A stretch of 64,000 nucleotides of DNA from a virus. The stretch is taken from positions 41,249-105,248 of the IMG/VR virus record IMGVR_UViG_3300027792_000015; one strand, written 5' to 3'. The first letter of the stretch is position 1, and every line of letters begins with the position of its first letter. Positions 22,077 to 31,832 of the stretch are shown here, in pieces. The position numbers were made by a program, and so were the translations under genes. The notes under the pieces were generated by a model that ran no database searches, was not told the DNA's origin, and was given only the letters and a program-made list of their open reading frames with translations.

Positions 22077-23118
22077 TCAAGCCGAAGAAATGGCAGAGAT
22101 TTTGTTGCAATTAAAAATAAATGCAGACATAATAAGTATAGATAACAGTGGAACTCTAACAAAATATTATCTTAAATTAAATCCAGGGGCCAAAGTATCT
22201 AAAATAGAAAATTGTTCTACGGAGATAGCGCTTGGTATAAAATCTTATAGTAAGCCAATAATAAAAGTGGTATTAGAGCAGGGACTGGTTGTTCTTGAAG
22301 TATTGTCCAAACCAATAAATTTTGTTGGCTTTTCAGAGTTGGCATGTGATATTTTGGCAGATAATAATTTGCCAATCCTATTAGGCAGGACACACGACGG
22401 AAAAGACCTAACAATTGATTTAACAAAAATGCCACACTTGCTTGTGGCAGGAACAACCGGTTCTGGTAAATCTGTGCTGCTTCACTCAATGATAGCAAGC
22501 ATTTTAACATTTAGTAATGCTAATTTAGTTTTGATAGACCCCAAGAAAGTAGAGTTTTCACATTACGCAAATATTAAAGAGTTGTTGTTTCCAATTATAA
22601 CCGAAACCGAAGAAGCAGGAAAAGTTTTGTCCGACTTAATCAGCGAAATGGAAAACCGCTTTAAGTTTATGTCCAAGCATAGGATGAACAATATATCTAT
22701 GGCAAAGGGTCAATTTAAGTATATTGTCCTCGTGATAGATGAATTTTCTGACCTGAACCAAACATCTAAAAAAGAGTTTCAGAATGACCTTTGTCGTTTA
22801 GCGCAAAAATCAAGAGCGTGCGGAATTCATATAATCATGGCAACACAAAGGCCATCCGTCGATGTGGTGACTGGTCTAATAAAAGCCAACTTTCCAACAA
22901 GAATAAGTTGTCGTGTCCCAACTTTGGTGGATAGTAGGGTTATATTGGGTTGCTCTGGCGCAGAAAAATTACTTGGAAACGGAGACTCACTAATCAATGT
23001 TGGAAGTGATTTAATAAGATTTCAGGGTGCGTTCTTGTCTCAATCTGATATAATACAATTATCAAAAGCACATGAGATGAGCTGGCACTCGAAAATTTTT
23101 AATATGATTGGAATTTAA
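22069..23118 (+). CDS. FtsK/SpoIIIE-type DNA translocase motor
   Basis: A 349 aa ATPase with the FtsK core: Walker A in AGTTGSGKSVLLHS, then LVLIDPKKVEF, Walker B in IVLVIDEFSDL, MATQRPSVDVVTGLIKANFP, and a terminal LLGNGDSL. There is no membrane segment and no gamma domain, so it is a soluble motor of about half the usual length. I chose ATG 22069; a TTG at 22039 is in frame. FtsK motors pump double-stranded DNA. Here it sits at the head of the replication block, beside primase and SbcCD, so a role in moving or resolving replicated DNA is more likely than packaging (inference). Confidence 0.88.
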   Translation: MGNQAEEMAEILLQLKINADIISIDNSGTLTKYYLKLNPGAKVSKIENCSTEIALGIKSYSKPIIKVVLEQGLVVLEVLSKPINFVGFSELACDILADNNLPILLGRTHDGKDLTIDLTKMPHLLVAGTTGSGKSVLLHSMIASILTFSNANLVLIDPKKVEFSHYANIKELLFPIITETEEAGKVLSDLISEMENRFKFMSKHRMNNISMAKGQFKYIVLVIDEFSDLNQTSKKEFQNDLCRLAQKSRACGIHIIMATQRPSVDVVTGLIKANFPTRISCRVPTLVDSRVILGCSGAEKLLGNGDSLINVGSDLIRFQGAFLSQSDIIQLSKAHEMSWHSKIFNMIGI

Positions 23119-23721
23119 ATGTCGTGGATAGATAAAGATGATCCAGTTGTTGAATATGATAATTTTATAGATATCATTGTAGAAAAAGTTCCAATTTTAC
23201 AAGTTTTGGATAAATTTGGAATTGAATATTCGGAGTGCAAGAGTGGAAATTTTACACATAGGGCGAAATGTCCTCTACCACTTCACAGCAATGGTTGCGA
23301 AAGAACTGCGTCTTTTTATATTTCTGATATAAATAATAGTTTTTGTTGTTTTGGCTGCAATTCAAACTCTAATTCAATAGGGTTCGTGGAATTATATACT
23401 GGAAAACCATACAATGTTGCTGCAAGATGGTTGGCAGAACAGTTTGGTGTGTGCGGAGATGGAAATGAAGATATTACCATTAAACGAAGGTCACCGGAAG
23501 AAATTCCAATCACCCATATACATAAATCTGGCGTTGTTATAAGAGATTTTCTTACGACAATGAAAGACACAGAAGACTATAATAAATGGTGTAAGTGGGC
23601 TGATAAAAGATTCGATACACTTGATAAATACATAGATACACTAAAAGATGACGAGTGGGAGACAGCCAAAAAATATTACGATAAGGTTGTTTCATTTTTA
23701 AACAAAGGTGGTAGTAAATGA
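23119..23721 (+). CDS. Primase zinc-binding (CHC2) domain protein
   Basis: A 200 aa protein holding only the N-terminal part of a DnaG primase. VPILQVLDKFGIEYSE is followed by a CHC2-type zinc finger (AKCPLPLH...SFYISD...CFGC) and a conserved GFVELYTGKPYNVAARWLAEQFG. It lacks the Toprim catalytic core, which is encoded separately at 45971. The C-terminal half is helical and acidic. It abuts the FtsK-like gene and overlaps the next by ATGA. Confidence 0.85.
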   Translation: MSWIDKDDPVVEYDNFIDIIVEKVPILQVLDKFGIEYSECKSGNFTHRAKCPLPLHSNGCERTASFYISDINNSFCCFGCNSNSNSIGFVELYTGKPYNVAARWLAEQFGVCGDGNEDITIKRRSPEEIPITHIHKSGVVIRDFLTTMKDTEDYNKWCKWADKRFDTLDKYIDTLKDDEWETAKKYYDKVVSFLNKGGSK

Positions 23722-24920
23722 AAATAGGAATCGTTGGTGATACTCACGTCGGAAGTGGCTATAATTTTGGCAAAACAGATGGAGCAACCCAGCTAAATAC
23801 AAGGTTATTGGATTTGGTTGAAACTTTTGACAACACAATAGATGAATTTAAAAAGAGAGATGTAAAGTTAGTTGTTATTACTGGTGATGTTTTTGATAGC
23901 AAACATCCTTCTTCGTCTCAACTTAATGCTTTTTCAAAGTGTGTCCAACGCGCCATAAAAGAAAAAATGGAAATTGCGATAGTGGTAGGAAATCACGATC
24001 AGCAAAGGGCGATATCAACGACAACGGTTGATATATTTGAGGTTTTGGAAATACCAGAAATATCAGTATATGCCCATGCCGGTTCAAAAATAATTAAAGA
24101 TGAAGATGGTCAAGAGTTTGGTTTAATTTTTTTGCCATATCGTGACAGGAGAATGATTGGAGAAAAAACTAATACAGATGCAATTGCCGTTATAAAGAAA
24201 AACTTAAATGACATATGCGCTTCTCTTCCGCAAAAGAGAATTGTTGTAGGGCATTTCATGGTTGATAAGCCGGTTTCAGGAGAGAATCCAGACTCTTTCA
24301 GTATAAACGAGTTAGTTTTGCCAATAGATACATTTGATTGTGTTGATTTGGTTGTTATGGGCCATGTTCATAGACACTCGATAGTATCAAACAAAAAACC
24401 AAAGATAATAAATATCGGCTCAATGGATAGAGTTTCTTTTGGTGAAAAAGACCATACAAAGGTTTCCTTGGTAATAGACACAAAAACACTTGAAACAGAA
24501 ATAATAAAAAGTAAAGTTAGAAATTTTATAGAAATTTCTCTGGATTATTCTCCAAAAGATAAATATTATAAAAACCAAATTAATGATAAAATTATCGCAG
24601 ACATAGACAAATTCAATGCGCAAACAAATTTGTCAGGTTCTATATTGAAATTTTCTGTGAAAGTAAGACCAGATGATTTATGTTTTGTTGATAATGAGAA
24701 AATATTAAGTAGTCTTGCGGCAAAAAATGTAAAATATATAATGCCCATACATGTTGCTGCATCAAATCCAAGACAAATGAGGAACAAAAAAATAACAGAG
24801 GATATAAAATGCCAAGATGCTATGTTGGCCTACATAAATGGGCTAATAGAACCAGAGAACATAAAAAAGAAATTAATAAAAATTGCCACGCATATTATTG
24901 ATGAGGTAGATTCTAAATGA
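23718..24920 (+). CDS. SbcD/Mre11-type nuclease subunit (T4 gp47-like)
   Basis: A 400 aa calcineurin-fold nuclease. The phosphoesterase motifs are in order: GDTHVGSG, VITGDVFDS, VVGNHDQ, VVGHFM and VMGHVHRH. With SbcC/gp46 it forms the complex that resects DNA ends to start recombination-dependent replication. ATGA overlaps with the genes on both sides fit equal production of the two subunits. Confidence 0.92.
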   Translation: MKIGIVGDTHVGSGYNFGKTDGATQLNTRLLDLVETFDNTIDEFKKRDVKLVVITGDVFDSKHPSSSQLNAFSKCVQRAIKEKMEIAIVVGNHDQQRAISTTTVDIFEVLEIPEISVYAHAGSKIIKDEDGQEFGLIFLPYRDRRMIGEKTNTDAIAVIKKNLNDICASLPQKRIVVGHFMVDKPVSGENPDSFSINELVLPIDTFDCVDLVVMGHVHRHSIVSNKKPKIINIGSMDRVSFGEKDHTKVSLVIDTKTLETEIIKSKVRNFIEISLDYSPKDKYYKNQINDKIIADIDKFNAQTNLSGSILKFSVKVRPDDLCFVDNEKILSSLAAKNVKYIMPIHVAASNPRQMRNKKITEDIKCQDAMLAYINGLIEPENIKKKLIKIATHIIDEVDSK

Positions 24921-26998
24921 CACCAGATTATTTAAAAATTGAAAACTTCTTGTCCCACGATCAATCAGAGGTGGATTTTAAAAAATTCGACCTCGCTCTG
25001 ATACTTGGGTCATTTGACGGAGAAACAGACCAATCAAACGGTTCAGGTAAAACCGCCATCATGGCCGCTATTTTGTGGGCTCTTTTTGGAAAATCCAGGC
25101 ATAAGAAAAAGGATGGAGTTGTAAAGTGGGACAAACGATCGTGTAGGGTTGAGTTTTCATTCTGGATGAATAATGATTTATACAGAATTACACGGACACG
25201 AGATAAGATTGTTGGAGAATCTGATGTTGTATTTGAAAAATGGAATGGTTCTCAATACGATAGCATAAGCTGTGATACAAATTCTGCGACAGATAATAAA
25301 ATAGAAGAAACAATAAATATTAATTATGAAGTTTTCATAAATTCTATTTATTTTAAACAAAATGATATATCTATGTTCGCTACTTCTGCTCCCGGAAAAA
25401 GAAAAGATATATTAAAAGCGTTGCTAAAAATGTCCAAGTGGGACCAATATCAGAAAAAATCAAAAGACCGCGCAAAGATTTTATCTACCAAAATAGAAGA
25501 AAAATCAAAATTATTGATACCATTTGATGGATTGCAACTTGCTTTAAACACTTGCGTTAGTGATATAGAAAATTTAGAAGTATTGTTGGCAAAGAACACA
25601 AAAGAATATGATGAAAACAATAGTAAGTTTGTTGGTTTGTCATCACAGTATCACACATTATATTCTGATTCAGTTGATGATAATGAGGTAAAATTATCGA
25701 AACTTCAAAAAGAGTATAGCGTGGCGGTTAGTAGAAAGAATAAATTATCCGCCGATATAATTGAAAATAATACATCTATAAGCAACAGCAATGATAGTGT
25801 TGCATCTATAAAACAAAGGGCCAGTGTTTTAAGAGAGAAAGTAAAAGCAAAGAAAGATATAAATTTACAATTTTTGCGTTCAAAGCTAATAGAAGGAAAA
25901 TCAAAAGATGCATCTATGTCTGATAAAATATTGGAATTAAACAAAGATGTAGAATTATCAGGTGAGTGCGACCTTTGTGGAAAACAAATAACTAAATCAG
26001 AGGCCGATGCCATAAAGGAATCAAGAATACAAAAATTATCAGATTTAAAACAAAAACAATCTGAAATAAAATCAAAAATTTCAAAGCTATCAAAACTATT
26101 AAAGGAACAAGAGAAAATAGTTGAGGACGGTAATTCGGCTGAATTAGAAATAAGCAAATTAGAAACAAAGATATCAAAACTTCAATCTGATATAAATAAC
26201 AAAATTACAGAAAATGAAAGAATTTCTATTGAATTATCAAAAATAGATGAGAAAAAATTTGAAAGAGAAATTGATTTACTCAAAATAAAGGCAGACGCAA
26301 ATGGTAGAAAATTATTAAAAAAAGAAATTGATGATTTGGAATTACTATTAAAATCAACAAAATTATCTGGAAGTAATTTGAGCAAAGAATATGGCCATAA
26401 GCTTGGCAAAAAGGAAGAATTTGTTGCAAGTATATCTGCCCAAAAAGAAATACAATCTCAAATAGAAAGACTTAAATCCGAGTTTATTATATATGACAAA
26501 TTAAAGAGTTATTTTGGCAAAGATGGAATTCAGTCAATTATAATAGAGAATGTTATAGGTGAGCTTGAAAACTATACAAATGAAACTCTTGAAAAGATTT
26601 GCAATGAACCCACATCTATTTCAATAAAGACGCAAAGACAAAATGAAAATGGGTCTTGGGCGGAAACCATTGAAATATCTACGAAAGTTGGACAAAGAAC
26701 AGATGATTTTGAATCTTTGTGTGGCGGAGAGCAGTTTAGGATATCATTGGCAATAAGATTGGCTTTAAGTAGTATTTTGTCGAGTAGAATGGGCGGAAAG
26801 ATTAAGTTTTTACTTTTAGATGAAGTAAGTTCAAGCCTTGATAATAAGGGATTGAGAATGTTTATGGACACAATAAAAGGATTGAGTAATGAGATGAAGG
26901 TTTTAGTAATAACCCATGATGACCGATTAAAAGATATGTTTGAGCATGTAATAATGGTTGATAAGGGACCAAGCGGCAGCAGAGTAACTATGTCGTAA
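24917..26998 (+). CDS. SbcC/Rad50-type ATPase subunit (T4 gp46-like)
   Basis: A 693 aa SMC-like ATPase. Walker A is in QSNGSGKTAIMAA, the zinc hook CDLC lies mid-protein inside long coiled coils, the signature is SLCGGEQFRISLAIRLALS and Walker B is KFLLLDEVSSSLD. The arms are short compared with bacterial SbcC (over 1000 aa) but similar to T4 gp46. It is coupled to the nuclease subunit gene. Confidence 0.93.
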   Translation: MTPDYLKIENFLSHDQSEVDFKKFDLALILGSFDGETDQSNGSGKTAIMAAILWALFGKSRHKKKDGVVKWDKRSCRVEFSFWMNNDLYRITRTRDKIVGESDVVFEKWNGSQYDSISCDTNSATDNKIEETININYEVFINSIYFKQNDISMFATSAPGKRKDILKALLKMSKWDQYQKKSKDRAKILSTKIEEKSKLLIPFDGLQLALNTCVSDIENLEVLLAKNTKEYDENNSKFVGLSSQYHTLYSDSVDDNEVKLSKLQKEYSVAVSRKNKLSADIIENNTSISNSNDSVASIKQRASVLREKVKAKKDINLQFLRSKLIEGKSKDASMSDKILELNKDVELSGECDLCGKQITKSEADAIKESRIQKLSDLKQKQSEIKSKISKLSKLLKEQEKIVEDGNSAELEISKLETKISKLQSDINNKITENERISIELSKIDEKKFEREIDLLKIKADANGRKLLKKEIDDLELLLKSTKLSGSNLSKEYGHKLGKKEEFVASISAQKEIQSQIERLKSEFIIYDKLKSYFGKDGIQSIIIENVIGELENYTNETLEKICNEPTSISIKTQRQNENGSWAETIEISTKVGQRTDDFESLCGGEQFRISLAIRLALSSILSSRMGGKIKFLLLDEVSSSLDNKGLRMFMDTIKGLSNEMKVLVITHDDRLKDMFEHVIMVDKGPSGSRVTMS

Positions 26999-27021
26999 AT
27001 CTACTAATAAAGGATGATAAT

Positions 27022-27663
27022 ATGGGCATTCTATATCCATTTAAAAGAGTGTATGGGTTGATTGGCGCACCAAGAAGTGGCAAGGATTTGATAGCAAATT
27101 TTTTAGTGGAAACAAGAGGTTTCACCAAAATTGCCTTTGCTGACCAGATAAAGTTGGAGTTCGGTATTAGCGATGCCGACTTTGATGCAGCCAAATCAAC
27201 TGGGTCCGACTTGGAATTAAGAAATAAGTTGTGGGATTTTAGTGCAGAAAAGAAAAAGAATGACCCAGAGTATTTTATAAGAACAGTTATTAATAAAATA
27301 AATGCCTTACAAGAGTCGGTGGTAGTTACAGATATAAGGACACAGGATGAATTGCGTGCATTTTACGGTGTCCCATTAGTAAGGCAAACAAGTGCTGGTA
27401 AATTATTTTTAGTCACAAAGAATGGGCAATATGTGGCAAGTTCTGGTCACATAGCGGGGTCAAAGATATTAGAAAGTGATTTGCAGGATTATTTTGACAC
27501 TGGTAAATGCCAGCGTATAGTAAATAATGATAGCGGTTTGTGTGATTTTTACCAGCATCTTGATGAATTTTTCTTTATGCAGGATATTGTAAATTTATCA
27601 AACAAATTACAACTATTAAATTATTTGCGACAATTTAATATTACAAGAAAGACACAACAATGA
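27022..27663 (+). CDS. Deoxynucleoside monophosphate kinase-like P-loop protein
   Basis: A 213 aa protein with a P-loop GAPRSGKD near residue 16 and KIAFADQIK shortly after, as in phage dNMP kinases such as T4 gp1. Those enzymes convert dNMPs to dNDPs. VVVTDIRTQDELR would carry the Walker B region. Its place beside a HAD nucleotidase supports a nucleotide-pool role. The fold is clear; the exact substrate is inferred. Confidence 0.7.
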   Translation: MGILYPFKRVYGLIGAPRSGKDLIANFLVETRGFTKIAFADQIKLEFGISDADFDAAKSTGSDLELRNKLWDFSAEKKKNDPEYFIRTVINKINALQESVVVTDIRTQDELRAFYGVPLVRQTSAGKLFLVTKNGQYVASSGHIAGSKILESDLQDYFDTGKCQRIVNNDSGLCDFYQHLDEFFFMQDIVNLSNKLQLLNYLRQFNITRKTQQ

Positions 27664-28271
27664 AAAACATACTTTTAGACATAGATGGTGTCATTGCTGA
27701 TTTTTATGTTGGGTTTGCACAACACTTAAATGAAAATCATGGTTGTTCTCTTGATTTAAATTCTGACCCATCAAGTTATTCTATTTCAGACTGGGGACGT
27801 GGTGTTTGTGACATCGGCAATATAGAAGAAACAATATTGGAATGGATTATGTCTGATGGAATGAGAAAATTACCAACAATTGGAGAAGCAAAAGAGTTCT
27901 TTGATAAACTTGAAAAATTGGGAAATGTTCATATAGTTACGGCCAGAGTGGGTGATTGGAAGCTTAAATTCAATGATAGTGTCGTCAATAAAATAAAAGA
28001 CAACACTATTGGTTGGTTGAATGACAAGGGGATTTCAACAAAGAATTTAAATTTTGAACACGATAAAATTTCCTTTTGCAAAAATAACAAAATAAACATT
28101 ATGATAGAGGATAAACTTTCCACGGCAATCGATGCAGCAAGGAACGGAATCAAATCTATTATAGTGGATAGAAAATATAATAAAAGCACAGTCAAAGAAG
28201 ACGGAATGTATAGAGCGTTTTCCTTTGATGATATTTTAAGAAAAGTTGGTAAATCTAATGGCATCTGGTAA
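27660..28271 (+). CDS. HAD-family phosphatase, probable 5'-nucleotidase
   Basis: A 203 aa HAD protein: motif I is LLDIDGVIADF, motif II is in HIVTARVG, and motif IV is IMIEDKLSTAIDAA. The size and the DIDGVIAD form match phage and bacterial deoxyribonucleotidases. It probably dephosphorylates nucleotides of the pool. ATGA overlap with the kinase-like gene. Confidence 0.8.
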   Translation: MKNILLDIDGVIADFYVGFAQHLNENHGCSLDLNSDPSSYSISDWGRGVCDIGNIEETILEWIMSDGMRKLPTIGEAKEFFDKLEKLGNVHIVTARVGDWKLKFNDSVVNKIKDNTIGWLNDKGISTKNLNFEHDKISFCKNNKINIMIEDKLSTAIDAARNGIKSIIVDRKYNKSTVKEDGMYRAFSFDDILRKVGKSNGIW

Positions 28272-28584
28272 GTATATTTTAAAAGAAGATGAATTAATTT
28301 CGCTTGTAAATGAAGTTAAAAATAATGGCCCAGAAAAAACCTACGATAAACTAAAAGAAAAAATTAATTTGGTTGTGGATTTTGATGATAATCTTGATAG
28401 TATGCTAATGGATATGCATGATTCAGTATTGCAAAGGGCAAGAATATGCGCAGAGGATGATAAAAACATTGATACTTTATATTCAATTACGGTAATATTG
28501 AGAAGACTTGCGCACCAGATACATAGGGCCTACATAAAACGTGGTAAAGACAAAAGTAATAATAATTTTTTGCATGTAGCATAG
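28258..28584 (+). CDS. Hypothetical helical protein (108 aa)
   Basis: Not recognised. It starts at ATG 28258 inside the nucleotidase gene. It is helical and charged, with a basic C-terminal half (RRLAHQIHRAYIKRGKDK). Confidence 0.65.
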   Translation: MASGKYILKEDELISLVNEVKNNGPEKTYDKLKEKINLVVDFDDNLDSMLMDMHDSVLQRARICAEDDKNIDTLYSITVILRRLAHQIHRAYIKRGKDKSNNNFLHVA

Positions 28585-28593
28585 GAAACTAAA

Positions 28594-29478
28594 ATGGCAG
28601 TAGTCACACTAACATTTCAAGGGTCTGATGACGAGATAGTCTCTGGAATACCAAGATACATTTCCATAGAATCAAATGTCACTGCCACAATTTATTTTAC
28701 AATTGATGGTTCAACGCCAACCACTAATTCACCAATATATACAGACACAATTAATGTTCCAACTAATCAAAACTCAATTACATTAAGTGCATTTGGGGTT
28801 GGGCTGGATGATGTTAGTGGTCCAATATTGACACAAGTATTTGCAACAGATGTTTCCAGAATTTCAATTACCAGAATGATTGGGATTGAAGGAATTATGT
28901 TAAATAGAGCAGATACTGGCGCTGACATACCAAATGATTATGATGCCGATGGATTACCTGGAAGATTTTTAGACATAGACCCCAGCAATTTAGATTTTTC
29001 GCCAGGAGATCGTGGGTTTAATGGAATAGCACCAGGAACACGAATAGAGGTCGGATTTCAAGATCCCACATCTACGCCGTCATTACTTGATGATGATATG
29101 GAAATTTCATCATCACCGGAAATAGGTGAATTCTTTAATCCAAATGCCAGAGTTATTTATATAGATAATAGAATACCAAATGATATTTTAATCATTCTTC
29201 GGCCATATGGATCACTGCACGACCCATATATAGAGTTTGGCGGCAAAAGAATATTAGAGTCATCAGAAGACGCAAATTATGTCAGCGGTGGATTTGTAAA
29301 AAGATTTTATAATCCTGTTAATAATACTATGGTATCGTATTATTTTGATCATAATGAAGCACGATATGTTAGAAATATACAGAATTTACCAAGCAATATT
29401 CCTAATAGAGAACAATACTCGCCCGGCAATCCACTGGTATTTAAGTGGGTTTATGGTGGAAGGCAGTCTAGCTTGTAA
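28594..29478 (+). CDS. Hypothetical protein with chitobiase-like beta domain (294 aa)
   Basis: Residues about 25-75 read YFTIDGSTPTTNSPIY followed by SITLSAFGVG, the pattern of the small chitobiase/beta-hexosaminidase C-terminal (CHB_HEX_C) Ig-like domain often found on extracellular and virion proteins. The rest is strand-rich with Asp/Pro/Asn turns and is not recognised. It is probably a virion decoration or surface protein, although it lies in the replication block; its place is odd for that role. Confidence 0.6.
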   Translation: MAVVTLTFQGSDDEIVSGIPRYISIESNVTATIYFTIDGSTPTTNSPIYTDTINVPTNQNSITLSAFGVGLDDVSGPILTQVFATDVSRISITRMIGIEGIMLNRADTGADIPNDYDADGLPGRFLDIDPSNLDFSPGDRGFNGIAPGTRIEVGFQDPTSTPSLLDDDMEISSSPEIGEFFNPNARVIYIDNRIPNDILIILRPYGSLHDPYIEFGGKRILESSEDANYVSGGFVKRFYNPVNNTMVSYYFDHNEARYVRNIQNLPSNIPNREQYSPGNPLVFKWVYGGRQSSL

Positions 29479-29486
29479 GGAAAACA

Positions 29487-30245
29487 ATGGAAATTAATAA
29501 AGAAGAAGAAAATCCGTTACTAATAAAGTTATCAGCAAGTTCAAAGAAAACCTATCAACAATGTCCCCGAAAATATTTTTTCAACTATATAGAAAAAGCA
29601 CCCAAGAAAACTTGGTTACACTTTGACATTGGGAATCTATGTCACAAAACACTTGAATTATTTCATTACAATTATATTAAAAATGGAACACACAAAATGT
29701 CCTTATCTGAAATGATGGGCGTGTCGTTCGCAGAGGCAAGGAAATCGTATCTGGATATGAGTAATGATAATTTAGAAGAAGTAAAGTCAATGTTATCAGA
29801 TTATCTTGCATCAGTAAAAGAAAATGGAATGCCAAATGTTAAGGGAACTGAAATTGGTTTCAGCTTTAATATAGATAAAGATGTTTTAATGAGAGGGTTC
29901 ATAGATAGGTTGGACATTATGAAGGATGGCAGGTTTCATATAGTTGATTACAAAACAACAAAAAATACTCAATATCTTGATGATTTTCAGTTGCTGGTTT
30001 ATGGAATTTGGCTCAAAAAAGAGTATCCGACCATAGAGTCATTTAGAGGATCATATGTTTTATTAAAGCACAAATCCGCACTTAAAAGTTTTGATTTTAA
30101 TTTGAGTGATGTTGATATAGTTCAAAATGAATTAATAGAATATGCATCAAAAATAAGAGAAGAAAATTCGTGGGTTCCAATTCCAAGCAGACTTTGTAAT
30201 TGGTGCGATTTTTATGATATTTGCCCGGCTCAACAGCAGTGGTAG
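29487..30245 (+). CDS. RecB/Cas4-type PD-(D/E)XK nuclease
   Basis: A 252 aa nuclease of the PDDEXK_1 type. SASSKKTYQQCPRKYFF opens the domain, FDIGNLCHKTLE follows, the catalytic core is GFIDRLD...FHIVDYKTTK (Asp, Asp, Lys), and DDFQLLVYGIW is the QxxxY motif. A C-terminal CNWCDFYDIC together with the N-terminal Cys is the usual 4Fe-4S site. Such enzymes trim DNA ends as exonucleases. It lies between repair and transcription genes. Confidence 0.88.
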   Translation: MEINKEEENPLLIKLSASSKKTYQQCPRKYFFNYIEKAPKKTWLHFDIGNLCHKTLELFHYNYIKNGTHKMSLSEMMGVSFAEARKSYLDMSNDNLEEVKSMLSDYLASVKENGMPNVKGTEIGFSFNIDKDVLMRGFIDRLDIMKDGRFHIVDYKTTKNTQYLDDFQLLVYGIWLKKEYPTIESFRGSYVLLKHKSALKSFDFNLSDVDIVQNELIEYASKIREENSWVPIPSRLCNWCDFYDICPAQQQW

Positions 30246-30260
30246 CCAGATTGGAAAAGT

Positions 30261-31055
30261 ATGAAAGATTTTGAAATATTTAAGAACGATGATAATTGTC
30301 AAATTGGGTTTTCTGGTGTTGTTGCGGTTTATGATAGTGAAATTTATGTAGATACAAGAAGTGGAGTTGGATACGACGAAGTTATAAAAAAACTAAATCC
30401 ACTTATATATAAATTTACAAAAAAATATTATATGAGTAAGAAAGATCTTGTAGAGGACATAAAACAAGATATAGTGTTAATTATTCTTGATGGAATAAAG
30501 AAATTTAATCCAGAAAAGGAAACAAAGTTATCTACATTTATAGAAATGTATGTTAATCAAAAATTAATAAAAAAGGTTAGGGATAATAATAGGGATTTTA
30601 GAAGTGCAACATCACTTAATATTAGTAAATATAAAATAATATGTAGGTGTGGTTTTAGGGATACTGTTAGTTTATCTCCGCAAGATATAAAAGATTATTG
30701 TTGTAGTGTTTGCGGGAAAAAGATTGAAAAAATTCCAAGGCGGATATCCGTTGGTGATATCAATGCATCAGATTTATCAAGCCCACTTTCATCTGATCAA
30801 TCCTCTAATCCGCCACTGGATATGGATATATTTCAGGAGAAAAAAGACGACAGTGATATTTGTTTTGCAAATGATTTACAAAATTGGGTTAGTGATAAAG
30901 ATGAAAAGTTAGCAAAAATTATATCTCTTTATTGTTTTAATGATTACTCAATTACTGCTGCGTCTAAATTAGTTGGAATAACAAGTCAAGGTGGAAACGG
31001 CAAGCTTAAAGATTTAAAGAAAAATAAAAAATTATTAGAAATTCTTGGTAGGTGA
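30261..31055 (+). CDS. Sigma-70-like factor with embedded zinc ribbon
   Basis: A 264 aa protein. KLNPLIYKFTKKYYMSKKD through FNPEKETKLSTFIEMYVNQK and IKKVRDNNRDFR match sigma region 2, the part that binds core RNA polymerase and the -10 element. Between regions 2 and 4 lies a zinc ribbon, CRCGF...CCSVCG. The C-terminus (SITAASKLVGITSQGGN) fits a helix-turn-helix like region 4. It may direct late transcription as T4 gp55 does (inference). Confidence 0.72.
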   Translation: MKDFEIFKNDDNCQIGFSGVVAVYDSEIYVDTRSGVGYDEVIKKLNPLIYKFTKKYYMSKKDLVEDIKQDIVLIILDGIKKFNPEKETKLSTFIEMYVNQKLIKKVRDNNRDFRSATSLNISKYKIICRCGFRDTVSLSPQDIKDYCCSVCGKKIEKIPRRISVGDINASDLSSPLSSDQSSNPPLDMDIFQEKKDDSDICFANDLQNWVSDKDEKLAKIISLYCFNDYSITAASKLVGITSQGGNGKLKDLKKNKKLLEILGR

Positions 31056-31057
31056 AA

Positions 31058-31816
31058 ATGTCTAATTTGGTGAAAATTCTTATTAAGCAACAAAAAACTG
31101 ATGCAAGAAAATCTATAGCAGCACAAAATAGAGAGATATCAAAAAGCAAAACATGTGCCCAATACATAATGTTTAAAGTAATTGCTGATGAGAAAAAATT
31201 TCTTGAGTATGATTTCTCCTCGGCAAAAAAAATAGAAGATGTAATGGATATAATACATTCCATTAGACATGCATCGGTAAATAGAAATTCTCATTACTTT
31301 AAGTGTGAATTATGTAAAAAAATATTGGCGCAGGTATCAACGCCACTGCCCGGAACTAATAAAGAATTAACAAAAGTTGATGACGATAAAATAAAAATAC
31401 GATACGGTAATTTAATTGCAATATTAAGCAAAAATGTTGCAGACGAAATATCAAAGATGCAAGGCAAAAAAATGCCAAGCCAAAATGATATTACCAGGTG
31501 GGCACTAAAAGACGCAGTATTAGAATTTTACAAAGATTTTAATGAAGAAGAAAGTGCGATTGTCGTAAAAAATGTTGGAGACGATCGTCTTGATTTGAAA
31601 TTCGAAGCCGATTTTGATGTTATTTATAAAAAATGGTTCGATCGGCTTGACAAGTTGCAGCGCCGAAACGATAAATACACATTGCAGATCGAGGAATTTG
31701 ATCGGGCCCAAGAAGATTTGGAACAAGGAATGCGTGGTTCAAATTTTGAAAAACAATTGGATAGGTATAGAAAAGAGTTTATGGAACAATTAAATGCAAT
31801 AAATGGAACTAATTAA
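31058..31816 (+). CDS. Hypothetical protein (252 aa)
   Basis: Not recognised. ATG 31058 has AGGTG upstream; GTG 31052 is in frame but less likely. The protein is Lys-rich, with one CELC pair near residue 87 and a coiled C-terminus. It follows the sigma-like gene directly, so they are probably co-transcribed. Confidence 0.65.
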   Translation: MSNLVKILIKQQKTDARKSIAAQNREISKSKTCAQYIMFKVIADEKKFLEYDFSSAKKIEDVMDIIHSIRHASVNRNSHYFKCELCKKILAQVSTPLPGTNKELTKVDDDKIKIRYGNLIAILSKNVADEISKMQGKKMPSQNDITRWALKDAVLEFYKDFNEEESAIVVKNVGDDRLDLKFEADFDVIYKKWFDRLDKLQRRNDKYTLQIEEFDRAQEDLEQGMRGSNFEKQLDRYRKEFMEQLNAINGTN

Positions 31817-31832
31817 TAAAGGAAAGGATCGT

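Noticed and set aside
22069-23118. Packaging ATPase
   Set aside because: The FtsK motifs (ATQRP, LLGNGD) are clear and a proper large terminase is present at 59047.
28594-29478. Chitinase or hexosaminidase enzyme
   Set aside because: Only the small accessory beta domain is visible; no catalytic domain or acidic motif is present.
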